Positions 10,052 to 16,429 of a stretch of 33,383 nucleotides of DNA are shown one piece after another. Every line of letters starts with the position of its first letter. Within the stretch, counting starts at the first letter, position 1. Position numbers and translations under genes: made by a program. Under the pieces are notes generated by a model. That model had not been told where the DNA came from. It did not search any database and worked only from the letters and a program-made list of their open reading frames with translations. The stretch comes from Streptomyces aurantiacus JA 4570 (GTDB lineage Bacteria; Actinomycetota; Actinomycetes; Streptomycetales; Streptomycetaceae). Location: positions 1-33,383 of the forward strand of contig NZ_AOPZ01000027.1 in assembly GCF_000414115.1 (NCBI RefSeq). Direction: 5' to 3'.

Positions 10052-10549
10052 ATGTCTACCAACATCTTCTTCGACATCACCATCGACGGCGACGCCGCGG
10101 GGCGGATCGTCTTCAAGCTGTACGACGACGTCGTTCCCAGGACGACGCGGAACTTCCGTGAGCTGGCCACCGGTCAGCACGGCTACGGATACGAGGGCTC
10201 GGGCTTCCACCGGGTCATCCCGGACTTCATGCTCCAGGGCGGCGACTTCACCCGGGGCGACGGCACCGGCGGCAAGAGCATCTACGGCGGGAAGTTCGCC
10301 GACGAGAACTTCGAGCTCAAGCACGACAAGCCGTTCCTGCTGTCCATGGCCAACTCCGGCAAGGACTCCAACGGCTCGCAGTTCTTCATCACCACGGTGC
10401 TCACGCCGTGGCTGGACGGCAAGCACGTGGTCTTCGGCGAGGTCGTCGAGGGCCAGGACCTGGTCACGAAGATCGAATCCCTGGGCTCGCACTCCGGCGC
10501 GACCCGGGCGAAGATCGTGATCGCTTCCTCGGGCGTCGTGGGGGAGTAA
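10052..10549 (+). CDS. Peptidyl-prolyl cis-trans isomerase, cyclophilin type
   Basis: A 165-residue cytoplasmic cyclophilin that catalyses cis-trans isomerisation of Xaa-Pro bonds. The active site is complete: Arg54 and Phe59 in [14 protein letters not shown], Gln62, Ala100-Asn101, Gln110 and Phe112 in GSQFFITT, Trp120 in [12 protein letters not shown], and His125. The tryptophan that determines high affinity for cyclosporin A in human cyclophilin A (Trp121) is conserved, so this enzyme is probably cyclosporin sensitive. Length matches the 165-residue Streptomyces cyclophilin A type. There is no signal peptide. It is a single gene, closed by the hairpin at 10661. Confidence 0.95.
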   Translation: MSTNIFFDITIDGDAAGRIVFKLYDDVVPRTTRNFRELATGQHGYGYEGSGFHRVIPDFMLQGGDFTRGDGTGGKSIYGGKFADENFELKHDKPFLLSMANSGKDSNGSQFFITTVLTPWLDGKHVVFGEVVEGQDLVTKIESLGSHSGATRAKIVIASSGVVGE

Positions 10550-10660
10550 CACCCCCCCACCCCGGGCGGCGGGGCCGGCTCGACGTACTGTTCCGGCCGC
10601 GCACCCGCCCGTCACGGACTGGAAGATCCACAAGGCTTGAGCCTGATCTCCGCGGCACCT

Positions 10661-10692
10661 GGGCCCGACTGCCACTGGCAGTCGGGCCCTTT
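10661..10692 (+). terminator. Intrinsic terminator after cyclophilin
   Basis: A perfect 13-bp stem of GGGCCCGACTGCC (10661-10673) and its complement (10677-10689) closes a 3-base ACT loop and is followed by TTT. It lies 111 bases past the cyclophilin stop and before the DUF2975 promoter. Confidence 0.8.
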
Positions 10693-10751
10693 CGGCGCCC
10701 GGCAAGAGCATGGATCCCCGTGTGAGAGGCGGCTTCGCCGGCGGCGTGGAC

Positions 10752-10802
10752 TTGTCGAATATCGATATGCTCCTCTAGTCTTGGGCATATCGAAAATCGA
10801 TA
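10752..10802 (+). promoter_or_regulatory. Promoter with overlapping inverted-repeat operator for DUF2975-XRE operon
   Basis: TTGTCG (10752-10757) and TAGTCT (10776-10781), 18 bases apart, form a plausible sigma-70 type promoter. Two 18-base arms, 10753-10770 and 10785-10802, are inverted repeats of each other at 15 of 18 positions. Both contain the AT-rich TCGATATGC/GCATATCGA core, which is unusual in this GC-rich DNA. The arms bracket the -10, so a bound dimer or tetramer would block transcription. The likely binder is the XRE protein of the same operon, by inference; PadR-type regulators also use ATATCGATAT-like sites. Confidence 0.6.
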
Positions 10803-10813
10803 GGACGGATGCG

Positions 10814-11398
10814 GTGAACACACGACTCACGAGGGCCCTGTCCTCGGTCGCCTTCGCGCTGGCGGTGCTCTGCGGGCTCGCTTTCCTCGGCACGGCGGTC
10901 ACGCACATGCTCGACGACGGGGCGGTCTGCGTGGAGACAGGCTTCTGGGCCAATGCCTCACTGCCGGACGACCTGCCGATCGGCGCGGGCGTGGAGGCGT
11001 CCAGCAGCGCCACGCGCCTGTGCCAGGACAGTCCCTCCGTGGGGCAGCGCGCCGCCGACCTCGGGGGCCAACTGCCCTGGCTGCTGTTCGCCTCCCTCGC
11101 GCTGCTGCTCTTCCACCGGCTGCTGAAAGCAGTGCTGCTGCAGGGGCCGTTCACCGACGCGGTCGCGCAACGCCTCTCTGTACTGGGCTGGTTCGTCGCC
11201 GCGGGCACGCCGCTGGCCGGACTCGTCGTCGGCTGGTCGCAGTCCTGGCTCAGCGCGAGCATGGCACCGGTCATCGGTTCCGGGCCGACGGTCACCGGGC
11301 CGCAGGCCCTCGTCCTCGCCGGACTCGCCGCTGTGATCATGGGGAAGATCATGCGCGAGGGCGTGCGCATGCGAGAGGACCTCGAAGGGACGATCTGA
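10814..11398 (+). CDS. DUF2975-like integral membrane protein
   Basis: A 194-residue membrane protein of the type that Pfam calls DUF2975, commonly encoded directly upstream of a YozG-like XRE regulator. Four hydrophobic segments lie near residues 9-30, 87-103, 120-142 and 163-180. A loop of about 55 residues between the first two contains Cys39 and Cys70 and is probably outside the cell. The GTG at 10814 is chosen because it follows AGGA and leaves the promoter-operator upstream; reading further upstream in frame would run through the terminator hairpin. The stop TGA overlaps an ATG (TGATG), beginning the micro-ORF repeat. Function is unknown; control of the partner regulator is a common guess for this pair. 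Confidence 0.75.
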   Translation: MNTRLTRALSSVAFALAVLCGLAFLGTAVTHMLDDGAVCVETGFWANASLPDDLPIGAGVEASSSATRLCQDSPSVGQRAADLGGQLPWLLFASLALLLFHRLLKAVLLQGPFTDAVAQRLSVLGWFVAAGTPLAGLVVGWSQSWLSASMAPVIGSGPTVTGPQALVLAGLAAVIMGKIMREGVRMREDLEGTI

Positions 11399-11481
11399 TG
11401 CCCGGATCCGAAGGGACCGTTTGATGCCCGGACTCGAAGGGACGGCCTGATGCCCGGACTCGAAGGGGCGGCCTGATGCCC
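11377..11481 (+). repeat. 26-bp tandem repeat carrying RBS and TGATG stop-start junctions
   Basis: Four copies lie head to tail: one of 27 bp (11377-11403) inside the end of the DUF2975 gene and three of 26 bp (11404-11429, 11430-11455, 11456-11481). Each has GGA(C/T)-CGAAGGG followed by TGATGCCC, so each carries a ribosome site (GAAGGG) and a stop codon overlapping a start codon. The last copy supplies the real XRE start. The repeat probably arose by duplication of the original DUF2975/XRE junction, since the copied coding ends match (LEGTI, SEGTV, LEGTA, LEGAA). Confidence 0.9.
11398..11476 (+). other. Chain of three overlapping 8-codon micro-ORFs
   Basis: Three open frames of eight codons plus stop follow one another: MPGSEGTV (11398-11424), MPGLEGTA (11424-11450) and MPGLEGAA (11450-11476). 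Each TGA shares its A with the next ATG, and the last leads into the XRE gene at 11476. Because the unit is 26 bases, each restart shifts frame by one. A ribosome finishing the DUF2975 gene could terminate and restart up to four times before making the regulator. Translation is inferred from the RBS at every junction; no direct evidence is available. Confidence 0.55.
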
Positions 11482-11709
11482 GAAGAGGAACTCCACGCGA
11501 TCCGGATCCACCTCGACCGGCTCCTCGCCGAGCGCGGCATGACGCTCACCGAACTGTCCGCCCGGGTGGACATCACCGTGGTCAACCTGTCCGTACTCAA
11601 GAACGGGCGGGCCAAGGCCATCCGCTTCTCGACCCTGTCGAGGATCTGCGAGGTCCTCCAGTGCCAGCCGGGAGACCTGATCACCCACGACCCCGCCGAG
11701 CCGGACTAA
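11476..11709 (+). CDS. Small XRE-family regulator, YozG-like
   Basis: A 77-residue DNA-binding protein that is almost wholly one XRE/Cro helix-turn-helix. Helices run from LHAIRIHLDRLLAERG, through MTLTELSARVDITVVNLSVLKNG split over two helices, to FSTLSRICEVLQCQPGDLI. This matches the YozG/Cro-CI-type regulators that accompany DUF2975 membrane proteins. The ATG at 11476 lies in the last copy of the 26-bp repeat with GAAGGGG upstream, and its A is also the last base of the preceding micro-ORF stop. It probably represses the operon promoter at 10752-10802, by inference. Confidence 0.85.
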   Translation: MPEEELHAIRIHLDRLLAERGMTLTELSARVDITVVNLSVLKNGRAKAIRFSTLSRICEVLQCQPGDLITHDPAEPD

Positions 11710-11736
11710 CCGGCCACCCGCTGCGGGCCGGGTCCG

Positions 11737-12570
11737 TCAGCTGCGCCACCACGGCTCGCGCACGGCAAGGGTTCCCGTGTTGCCGCAGGCCAGGCCGTTG
11801 ACCACCTCGTGGGCCTCCAAATCCCAGCCCACGACTCCGTTGCCCTTGCGGCCCAGCTCGATCAGGCGGGCACGCTCGGCGCCGTGGCCGGAGTCCACGG
11901 TGCACTGGAGCACCGGTGACCAGGACCGGCCGTCGAGAGCGCCCACCAAGGCGGTGACGGGCAGCACGATCCCGGCCAGCACACCTGTGACCCACCGCTC
12001 GCCCGCGGCGACGCGGTCCTGCCAAGTTGCTCGCGGTCGGCTGACGACGCGCCGCGTCCGGTAGCGGAAGGTGACTCCCTGACGCAGGGCCAGGCTGACG
12101 GCGCCGGTGGCCAGCCCCCACCAGGGTCCGAAGAACACGGCGATGAGCACGGCCGTGGCCAGGGGATTGACCGCGATGCGCAGGACGGACCACGCGACGG
12201 CCCTCCAACCGGGGCCGTGGGGTGAGTCGGTGTCGTCGCCGTGCTGTGAGGCGGTGTCGCGCCCGTGCGGTGAGGCGGCGCTTCGGGCCGCGAAGTAGGC
12301 GTACACCATGCGAGAAGCGATCACCGCCAGTACGGCGGCGAGGGGGGCGTTGGTGAGCACCATGCCGATGAGGATGTCGGGCCAGTCGGCCGGTCCGAGG
12401 GCGGTGAGCACTTCCCAGGTGGCCTCGCCGCCGCCGACGTCCCAGGCGACCTTGCCGACGGGGACGGCCAGGACGACCGCGGTCAGCATCTTGCGGCCCG
12501 GGCCGCCGTGCCGGTCGCCGGACGCCGCGCTCCGATCTGTGTCACTGGATGCGTCTGTCGCGCGCGTCAC
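11737..12570 (-). CDS. Hypothetical integral membrane protein
   Basis: A 277-residue protein that I do not recognise. After a polar N-terminus, hydrophobic segments lie near residues 28-44, 66-88, 125-150 and 195-215. A polar cytoplasmic-type loop around residues 94-120 contains an 8-residue repeat (SPHGRDTA, SQHGDDTD, SPHG). A C-terminal polar domain of about 60 residues has two Cys (CTVDSGHG, ACGNTG) and a final EPWWRS, so it may be extracytoplasmic with a disulfide. The GTG start at 12570 follows GAGG at 8-base spacing. It converges with the XRE gene and stands alone. Confidence 0.65.
   Translation of the reverse strand: MTRATDASSDTDRSAASGDRHGGPGRKMLTAVVLAVPVGKVAWDVGGGEATWEVLTALGPADWPDILIGMVLTNAPLAAVLAVIASRMVYAYFAARSAASPHGRDTASQHGDDTDSPHGPGWRAVAWSVLRIAVNPLATAVLIAVFFGPWWGLATGAVSLALRQGVTFRYRTRRVVSRPRATWQDRVAAGERWVTGVLAGIVLPVTALVGALDGRSWSPVLQCTVDSGHGAERARLIELGRKGNGVVGWDLEAHEVVNGLACGNTGTLAVREPWWRS
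12217..12288. repeat. 24-bp in-frame tandem repeat
   Basis: Three imperfect 24-bp copies, 12217-12240, 12241-12264 and 12265-12288, share GTG-N2-GTGAG-CGGTGTCG and give the 8-residue protein repeat in the membrane protein loop. Since 24 is a multiple of 3, changes in copy number keep the frame. Confidence 0.7.
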
Positions 12571-12700
12571 TCTTCGTACCTCGCTGCACGGATCGGGGTG
12601 GCCGGGTGCCGGATTCAGGCATTCCCTGATCCGGCGACCGCGGCTACCCGCCGATCGGCTGAGTGGCGTCGTCCCCGACGAACCCAGGTGAGGCGATCAG

Positions 12701-12949
12701 TCAGTCGTCGTCGCCCAAGTACCGCGTCTTCTTGGCCTTCTTGCTCTTCTTGCTCTTCTTGGCCTTCTTCCGGTCGTCGTCGTGGCCGCCCCGGTCGTCG
12801 CCGTCGGCCAGTGCCGACAGGGGTGCCTGGGTGGAGATGACGGCGGACGGGGTCGTCCGCGGAGTGGAGACCGCCGAAGCGGTGGTCGCGGGCAGTGCGG
12901 ACAGTGCGAGGCCGGCCAGAGCGGCAGCGGCGATGGTGTGCTTGATCAC
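12701..12949 (-). CDS. Small secreted protein with lysine-repeat tail
   Basis: An 82-residue protein without a recognised family. MIKHTIAAAALAGLALSALP and ATTASA make a textbook Sec signal peptide with cleavage after residue 26. The mature part, about 56 residues, has a Thr/Ser/Pro-rich stretch, an acidic Asp/Gly patch (DGDDRGGHDDD), then five KKA/KKS repeats (residues 61-74) and an acidic end (GDDD). The GTG at 12949 is chosen because it begins the signal peptide; an ATG at 12997 would put 16 polar residues in front. No good RBS is seen for either. The alternating charge blocks suggest binding to an anionic polymer such as teichoic acid or DNA, which is speculation. Confidence 0.6.
   Translation of the reverse strand: MIKHTIAAAALAGLALSALPATTASAVSTPRTTPSAVISTQAPLSALADGDDRGGHDDDRKKAKKSKKSKKAKKTRYLGDDD
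12728..12772. repeat. 9-bp tandem repeat coding the lysine tail
   Basis: Five 9-bp units of CTTCTT plus GGC/GCT/CCG encode KKA/KKS on the minus strand. Copy-number change would lengthen or shorten the basic tail without altering frame. The AAG codons are the G-ending choice normal for the host. Confidence 0.75.
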
Positions 12950-13042
12950 GTTCTGAGCAACGGCGTGACCGCGCCGAAGATACGACAGATCACCCATCGG
13001 AGTGCGGGACGGAACGGGCCAAGTGTTCGTACGTTCGCTCCT

Positions 13043-13048
13043 TATGCT
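13043..13048 (+). promoter_or_regulatory. Candidate -10 for HAD gene, leaderless
   Basis: TATGCT fits TANNNT and ends 6 bases before the GTG at 13055, which has no Shine-Dalgarno sequence. The transcript probably starts at the GTG. Confidence 0.5.
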
Positions 13049-13054
13049 GGCCGC

Positions 13055-13600
13055 GTGACGCACCACGACAACACTCCGGCCGCGTACGACGACGCGTCGA
13101 CGACGTATGACAGCGCCGCAGCCGAGCGGCCCCTCGCCGTGTTCGACCTCGACGGCACCCTCGCGGACACCGCGCACCGGCAGCGGTTCCTGGAGCGCAG
13201 GCCGCGCGACTGGGACGCCTTCTTCGGGGCGGCGCCGGACGACCCGCCGCTGCCGCGCGGGGTGCGGCTCGTCCTGGACAGCGCCCGGGAGTGCGAGGTC
13301 GTCTATCTCACCGGGCGGCCCGAGCGCTGCCGCGCCGACACCGAGGCGTGGCTGGCCGCGCAGGGGCTGCCGGAGGGGCGGATCTGGATGCGGCCCGACC
13401 GCGACCGGCGGCCCGCGCGCCGCACCAAGCTGGAGATCCTGCGCCGCCTCGCCCGCGATCGCGAGATCCGGATGCTCGTGGACGACGACGAGTTGGTGTG
13501 CGCCGACGCCGAGCAGGCCGGATTCACGGTGGTGCGGGCGCGGTGGGGGACCGCGTCGGCCGAACTCCGCGACGCGCAGGAGCGCGAAGGCCGTACGTGA
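13055..13600 (+). CDS. HAD-superfamily phosphatase, polynucleotide-kinase-phosphatase-like
   Basis: A 181-residue HAD hydrolase. Motif I is FDLDGTLAD with the nucleophile Asp31 and acid/base Asp33. Motif II is the Thr in VVYLTGRPERCRADTEAWL. Motif III/IV region is RRTKLEILRRLAR followed by MLVDDDELVCADAEQAG. The TGRPE segment and the RPARRTKLEIL arrangement recall the 3'-phosphatase domain of T4-type polynucleotide kinase/phosphatase, so a nucleic-acid or nucleotide phosphate substrate is possible but unproven. The GTG start at 13055 is set by the -10 just upstream; the first 23 residues are low-complexity. It is divergent from the Lys-tail secreted protein and converges with dodecin. Confidence 0.8.
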   Translation: MTHHDNTPAAYDDASTTYDSAAAERPLAVFDLDGTLADTAHRQRFLERRPRDWDAFFGAAPDDPPLPRGVRLVLDSARECEVVYLTGRPERCRADTEAWLAAQGLPEGRIWMRPDRDRRPARRTKLEILRRLARDREIRMLVDDDELVCADAEQAGFTVVRARWGTASAELRDAQEREGRT

Positions 13601-13601
13601 G

Positions 13602-13652
13602 GCCCGCGCCCCGGGGTCCAGGGCGCGGTGGGAGTGCGGCCGGGGCGCGGGC
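13602..13652. terminator. Bidirectional terminator between HAD and dodecin genes
   Basis: A perfect 13-bp inverted repeat, GCCCGCGCCCCGG (13602-13614) and its complement (13640-13652), lies in the 61-base gap between two convergent genes. The loop is 25 bases. Its symmetry and place suit termination in both directions. Confidence 0.65.
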
Positions 13653-13661
13653 GGTGCGCTC

Positions 13662-13877
13662 CTAGGAGGCGTCCTCCAGGCGGAATCCGACCTTCAGGCA
13701 GACCTGGTAGTGCTGGATCTGTCCGTCCTCGATGTGGCCGCGCACCTGGGTGACCTCGAACCAGTCGAGGCCGCGCAGTGTCTGTGAGGCGCGTTCGATG
13801 CCGTTGCGGATGGCTTGGTCGACGCCTTCGTGCGAGGTGCCGACGATCTCGGTGACCCGGTAGGTGTGGTCGGACAT
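13662..13877 (-). CDS. Dodecin family flavin-binding protein
   Basis: A 71-residue dodecin, a small protein that forms hollow dodecamers and stores or buffers flavins (riboflavin, FMN or FAD). The sequence follows the family from MSDHTYRVTEIVGTS to the strand containing Trp39 and the QIQHYQVCLKVGF strand. Trp39 and Gln55 match the residues that stack and hydrogen-bond the flavin isoalloxazine ring in known dodecins. AGGAG precedes the ATG at about 11 bases. It is a single gene, convergent with the HAD gene. Much longer open readings across this region are not real. Confidence 0.95.
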   Translation of the reverse strand: MSDHTYRVTEIVGTSHEGVDQAIRNGIERASQTLRGLDWFEVTQVRGHIEDGQIQHYQVCLKVGFRLEDAS

Positions 13878-14046
13878 GGGCGGGCTTCTCCTCTCCGCGG
13901 CGTTGCGGTGCCCTCCACGGTAGTGCCGGGGATCCGCGCGGGCCTGTCGGCGGAAGCGCCGAAGGTGTGGGCACGCGCTCTTGACGAGGACGGCGCTGTT
14001 CGGGCACGCGGTCTTCACGGAAGTGCCACGAAACCCCTCACACCCC

Positions 14047-14075
14047 TTGACCGGCGTCTTGGTACATACCAAAAT
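14047..14075 (+). promoter_or_regulatory. Promoter with GntR/DasR-like palindrome before sugar-binding lipoprotein
   Basis: TTGACC (14047-14052) and CAAAAT (14070-14075), 17 bases apart, are a plausible promoter. TTGGTACATACCAA (14059-14072) overlaps the spacer and -10. It contains TGGT-N4-ACCA, the half-sites of the HutC-type GntR operators; the DasR consensus has the same TGGT...ACCA arms around CTAG. Repression of the downstream sugar-binding protein by DasR or a relative is inferred. Confidence 0.5.
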
Positions 14076-14144
14076 CCTGCACACCCGTTCGAGCTTCAAG
14101 CTCTTCCCCACGTCGGGCCTCCCCGTCCTGTCCGCAGGAAGAAA

Positions 14145-15425
14145 GTGACCGACGTGAATCCGCGCCGCCCCCGCATCGCCCTGTCCCTGACCCTGGCCCT
14201 CGCCTCCACGGCCCTGCTGCCCGGCTGCGGCGTGTTGCCGGGAGGCGGGGACGACGGCGGCACCGTGAAGGTGTGGCTGATGCGGGGCAGCGCGTCGGAC
14301 GCCTTCATGAAGCGGTTCGAGGAGGACTTCGAGAAGCGGCACGGCGACCTCGACCTCGACATCAGCGTCCAGGAGTGGACCGGCATCGGCGAGAAGGTCG
14401 AGGCCGCCCTCAAGGACGACGACGGCCCGGACGTCATCGAGGTCGGCAACACCCAGGTGGCCCAGTACGTCGACCAGGGCGGCCTCGAAGACCTCACGCT
14501 GGAGTCCGCCCGCGACCTCGGCATGGAGGACTGGCTGCCGGGCCTCGCCGAGCCGGGGCGCTACGACGGCGGCCAGTACGGCGTCCCCTGGTACGCCGCG
14601 AACCGCGTCGTGATCTACAACAAGGACCTGTTCGGCGAGGCCGGGATCGAGCAGCCGCCGAAGACGCGGCAGCAGTGGCTCGCCGACACCCGGCGGCTCG
14701 ACTCCGGCGCGACCCAGGGGATCTATCTGGCAGGACAGGACTGGTACACGCTGGCCGGGTTCATCTGGGACGAGGGCGGCGACCTCGCCAAGGAGAAGGC
14801 CGGCACCTGGCAGGGCGTTCTGGACACCCCCGCCGCGCTGCGCGGCATGGACTTCTACCAGCAGCTCCAGGCGCTCGGCGACGGCCCGCCCGACGCGGAC
14901 GAGGAACACCCGCCGCAGGCCGAGGTGTTCGCCAAGGGCGACGTCGCGCAGATCATCGCCGTACCGGGCACCGCGCGCGCCATCGAGGAGGAGAACCCGA
15001 AGCTGAAGGGCAAGCTCGGGTACTTCCCCATCCCCGGCAAGACGGCCGGGAAGCCGGGTGCCGTGTTCACCGGCGGCTCCGACCTCGTCGTGCGCGACGG
15101 CACCGACGAGCGCAAGGGCGCCGTCGAGGTCGTCAAGGCGCTCGCCGGCGAGAAGTGGCAGAAGGATCTGGCGCGGACCATGGACTACGTGCCGAACAAG
15201 ACGACGCTGGCGTCCGCGGTCTCCGGCGAGGCCGGGGTCGCCGCGATGGCCGCCGGGGCGGCGCGCGGGCGGGCCACCCCCACCTCGCCCCAGTGGGCCG
15301 AGGTGGAGGCCGACAACCCGATCAAGGCGTACATGTCGAAGGTGCTCGGCGGGGGTGATCCGGCCCGCGAGGCCAAGGCGGCCTCCGGCCGGATCACCAA
15401 GGCGTTGGACGCCACGGGGCCGTGA
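14145..15425 (+). CDS. Sugar ABC transporter substrate-binding lipoprotein
   Basis: A 426-residue family 1 extracellular solute-binding protein. Residues 8-28 are a lipoprotein signal ending in LLPGC, so Cys28 would be lipid-anchored to the outer face of the membrane. The family pattern is clear in TVKVWLMRGSASDAF, FEKRHGDLDLDISVQEWTG split across strands, PDVIEVGNTQVAQYV, YGVPWYAANRVVIYNKDLF and a C-terminal AYMSKVLGGGDP. The GTG at 14145 follows AGGAAGAAA; a second GTG three codons on is too far from it. No permease or ATPase gene is adjacent, so the protein must share components encoded elsewhere. The substrate is unknown, although the operator hints at amino-sugar control. Confidence 0.9.
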   Translation: MTDVNPRRPRIALSLTLALASTALLPGCGVLPGGGDDGGTVKVWLMRGSASDAFMKRFEEDFEKRHGDLDLDISVQEWTGIGEKVEAALKDDDGPDVIEVGNTQVAQYVDQGGLEDLTLESARDLGMEDWLPGLAEPGRYDGGQYGVPWYAANRVVIYNKDLFGEAGIEQPPKTRQQWLADTRRLDSGATQGIYLAGQDWYTLAGFIWDEGGDLAKEKAGTWQGVLDTPAALRGMDFYQQLQALGDGPPDADEEHPPQAEVFAKGDVAQIIAVPGTARAIEEENPKLKGKLGYFPIPGKTAGKPGAVFTGGSDLVVRDGTDERKGAVEVVKALAGEKWQKDLARTMDYVPNKTTLASAVSGEAGVAAMAAGAARGRATPTSPQWAEVEADNPIKAYMSKVLGGGDPAREAKAASGRITKALDATGP

Positions 15426-15429
15426 GGCC

Positions 15430-15455
15430 GCCGGGGGGCGCCGCCCCCCCCCGGC
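15430..15455. terminator. Hairpin between convergent lipoprotein and egtD genes
   Basis: GCCGGGGGG (15430-15438) pairs with CCCCCCGGC (15447-15455) in the 41-base gap between the two stops. It is near-symmetric, so it may end both transcripts. The nine-C run makes it prone to slippage and sequencing error. Confidence 0.5.
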
Positions 15456-15466
15456 GCTCTCAGCCG

Positions 15467-16429
15467 TCAGGCCGGTGTGCTCAGCGACAGTGCGAAGCGG
15501 CCCCTCTCGTCCGTCCACCAGTGAGTCAATGACAGGTCCGCCGCGGCCAGTTCGGACTTCACGCCCTCCTCGCGGAACTTCGCGGAGATCTCCGTACGGA
15601 CCTCCTCGTCCCGCTCGAAGTGCACGGCGAGGTCGAGCGCCGGGACCTTCACGGTCTGGGCGGCGCGGGCGCGCAGCCGCATCTCGATCCACTCGTGGTC
15701 GCGGTCCCAGACCGCGACGTGCGCGAACGCGTCGGGGTCGAAGTCCGCGCCCAGCTCGCGGTTGATGACGTGCAGGACGTTCTTGTTGAACGCGGCGGTC
15801 ACGCCCGACCCGTCGTCGTACGCCGACACGAGCACCGACTCGTCCTTGACCAGGTCCGTGCCGAGGAGCAGCGCGTCGCCGGGGGAGAGCAGGCCGCGTA
15901 CCGAGGTGAGGAACGCGGTGCGCTCGGCGGGCAGCAGGTTGCCGATGGTGCCGCCGAGGAAGGCGACCAGGCGCGGTCCCGGCGTGCCGGGCAGCGCGAG
16001 GCCGCGGGTGAAGTCGGCGATGAGGGCGTGCACGTCCAGCGCGGGCCGCTCGGCGAGCAGCGTGTTCGCCGCGCCGGTGAGCGCGGACTCGCTGACGTCG
16101 ACGGGGACGTACGTGTGCAGCGCGGGCAGCGCGTCGATCAGGTGGCGGGTCTTCTCCGAGGAGCCCGAGCCCAGCTCGACGAGCGTGCGCGCGCCCGTCA
16201 CCTCGGCGATCTCGGCGGAGCGGGCGACCAGGATCTCCCGCTCGGCGCGCGTCGGGTAGTACTCGGGCAGCGTGGTGATCTCGTCGAACAGGGCGCTGCC
16301 GCGCGCGTCGTAGAACCACTTGGGCGGCAGCGACTTCGGGGTGCGGGTCAGGCCGTGCAGGACGTCGGCGCGCAGCGCGGCGCCGGTGGCGTCCTCGGGC
16401 AGGGTGCGGGTCAGCAGGAACGGGCTCAC
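15467..16429 (-). CDS. egtD: L-histidine N-alpha-methyltransferase EgtD
   Basis: A 320-residue SAM-dependent methyltransferase that trimethylates L-histidine to hercynine, the first committed step of ergothioneine synthesis. The SAM-binding loop is ELGSGSSEKT (residues 85-94). FLGGTIGNLLPAER, the family-specific KWFYDARGSALFDEIT and EYYPTRAERE segments, and WIEMRLRA are all present. Length equals that of mycobacterial EgtD. It starts at the GTG at 16429, which overlaps the egtC stop as GTGA. It is the last gene of egtABCD. Confidence 0.95.
   Translation of the reverse strand: MSPFLLTRTLPEDATGAALRADVLHGLTRTPKSLPPKWFYDARGSALFDEITTLPEYYPTRAEREILVARSAEIAEVTGARTLVELGSGSSEKTRHLIDALPALHTYVPVDVSESALTGAANTLLAERPALDVHALIADFTRGLALPGTPGPRLVAFLGGTIGNLLPAERTAFLTSVRGLLSPGDALLLGTDLVKDESVLVSAYDDGSGVTAAFNKNVLHVINRELGADFDPDAFAHVAVWDRDHEWIEMRLRARAAQTVKVPALDLAVHFERDEEVRTEISAKFREEGVKSELAAADLSLTHWWTDERGRFALSLSTPA

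Noticed and set aside
10661..10692. Long perfect stem considered as a tRNA or small RNA
   Set aside because: A single 13-bp stem with a 3-base loop and no cloverleaf arms is a terminator.
11377..11481. Direct repeats considered as a CRISPR array
   Set aside because: The copies are contiguous with no spacers and no cas genes are nearby.
13055..13600. Shared ancestry of HAD gene with trehalose or sucrose phosphatases
   Set aside because: The chain is too short and lacks the cap domain; the TGRPE and C-terminal pattern fit PNK-phosphatase-like proteins better.
13878..16319. Open frame upstream of dodecin on the minus strand
   Set aside because: It is a shadow of the lipoprotein and egtD; dodecin is complete from 13877 with an RBS.
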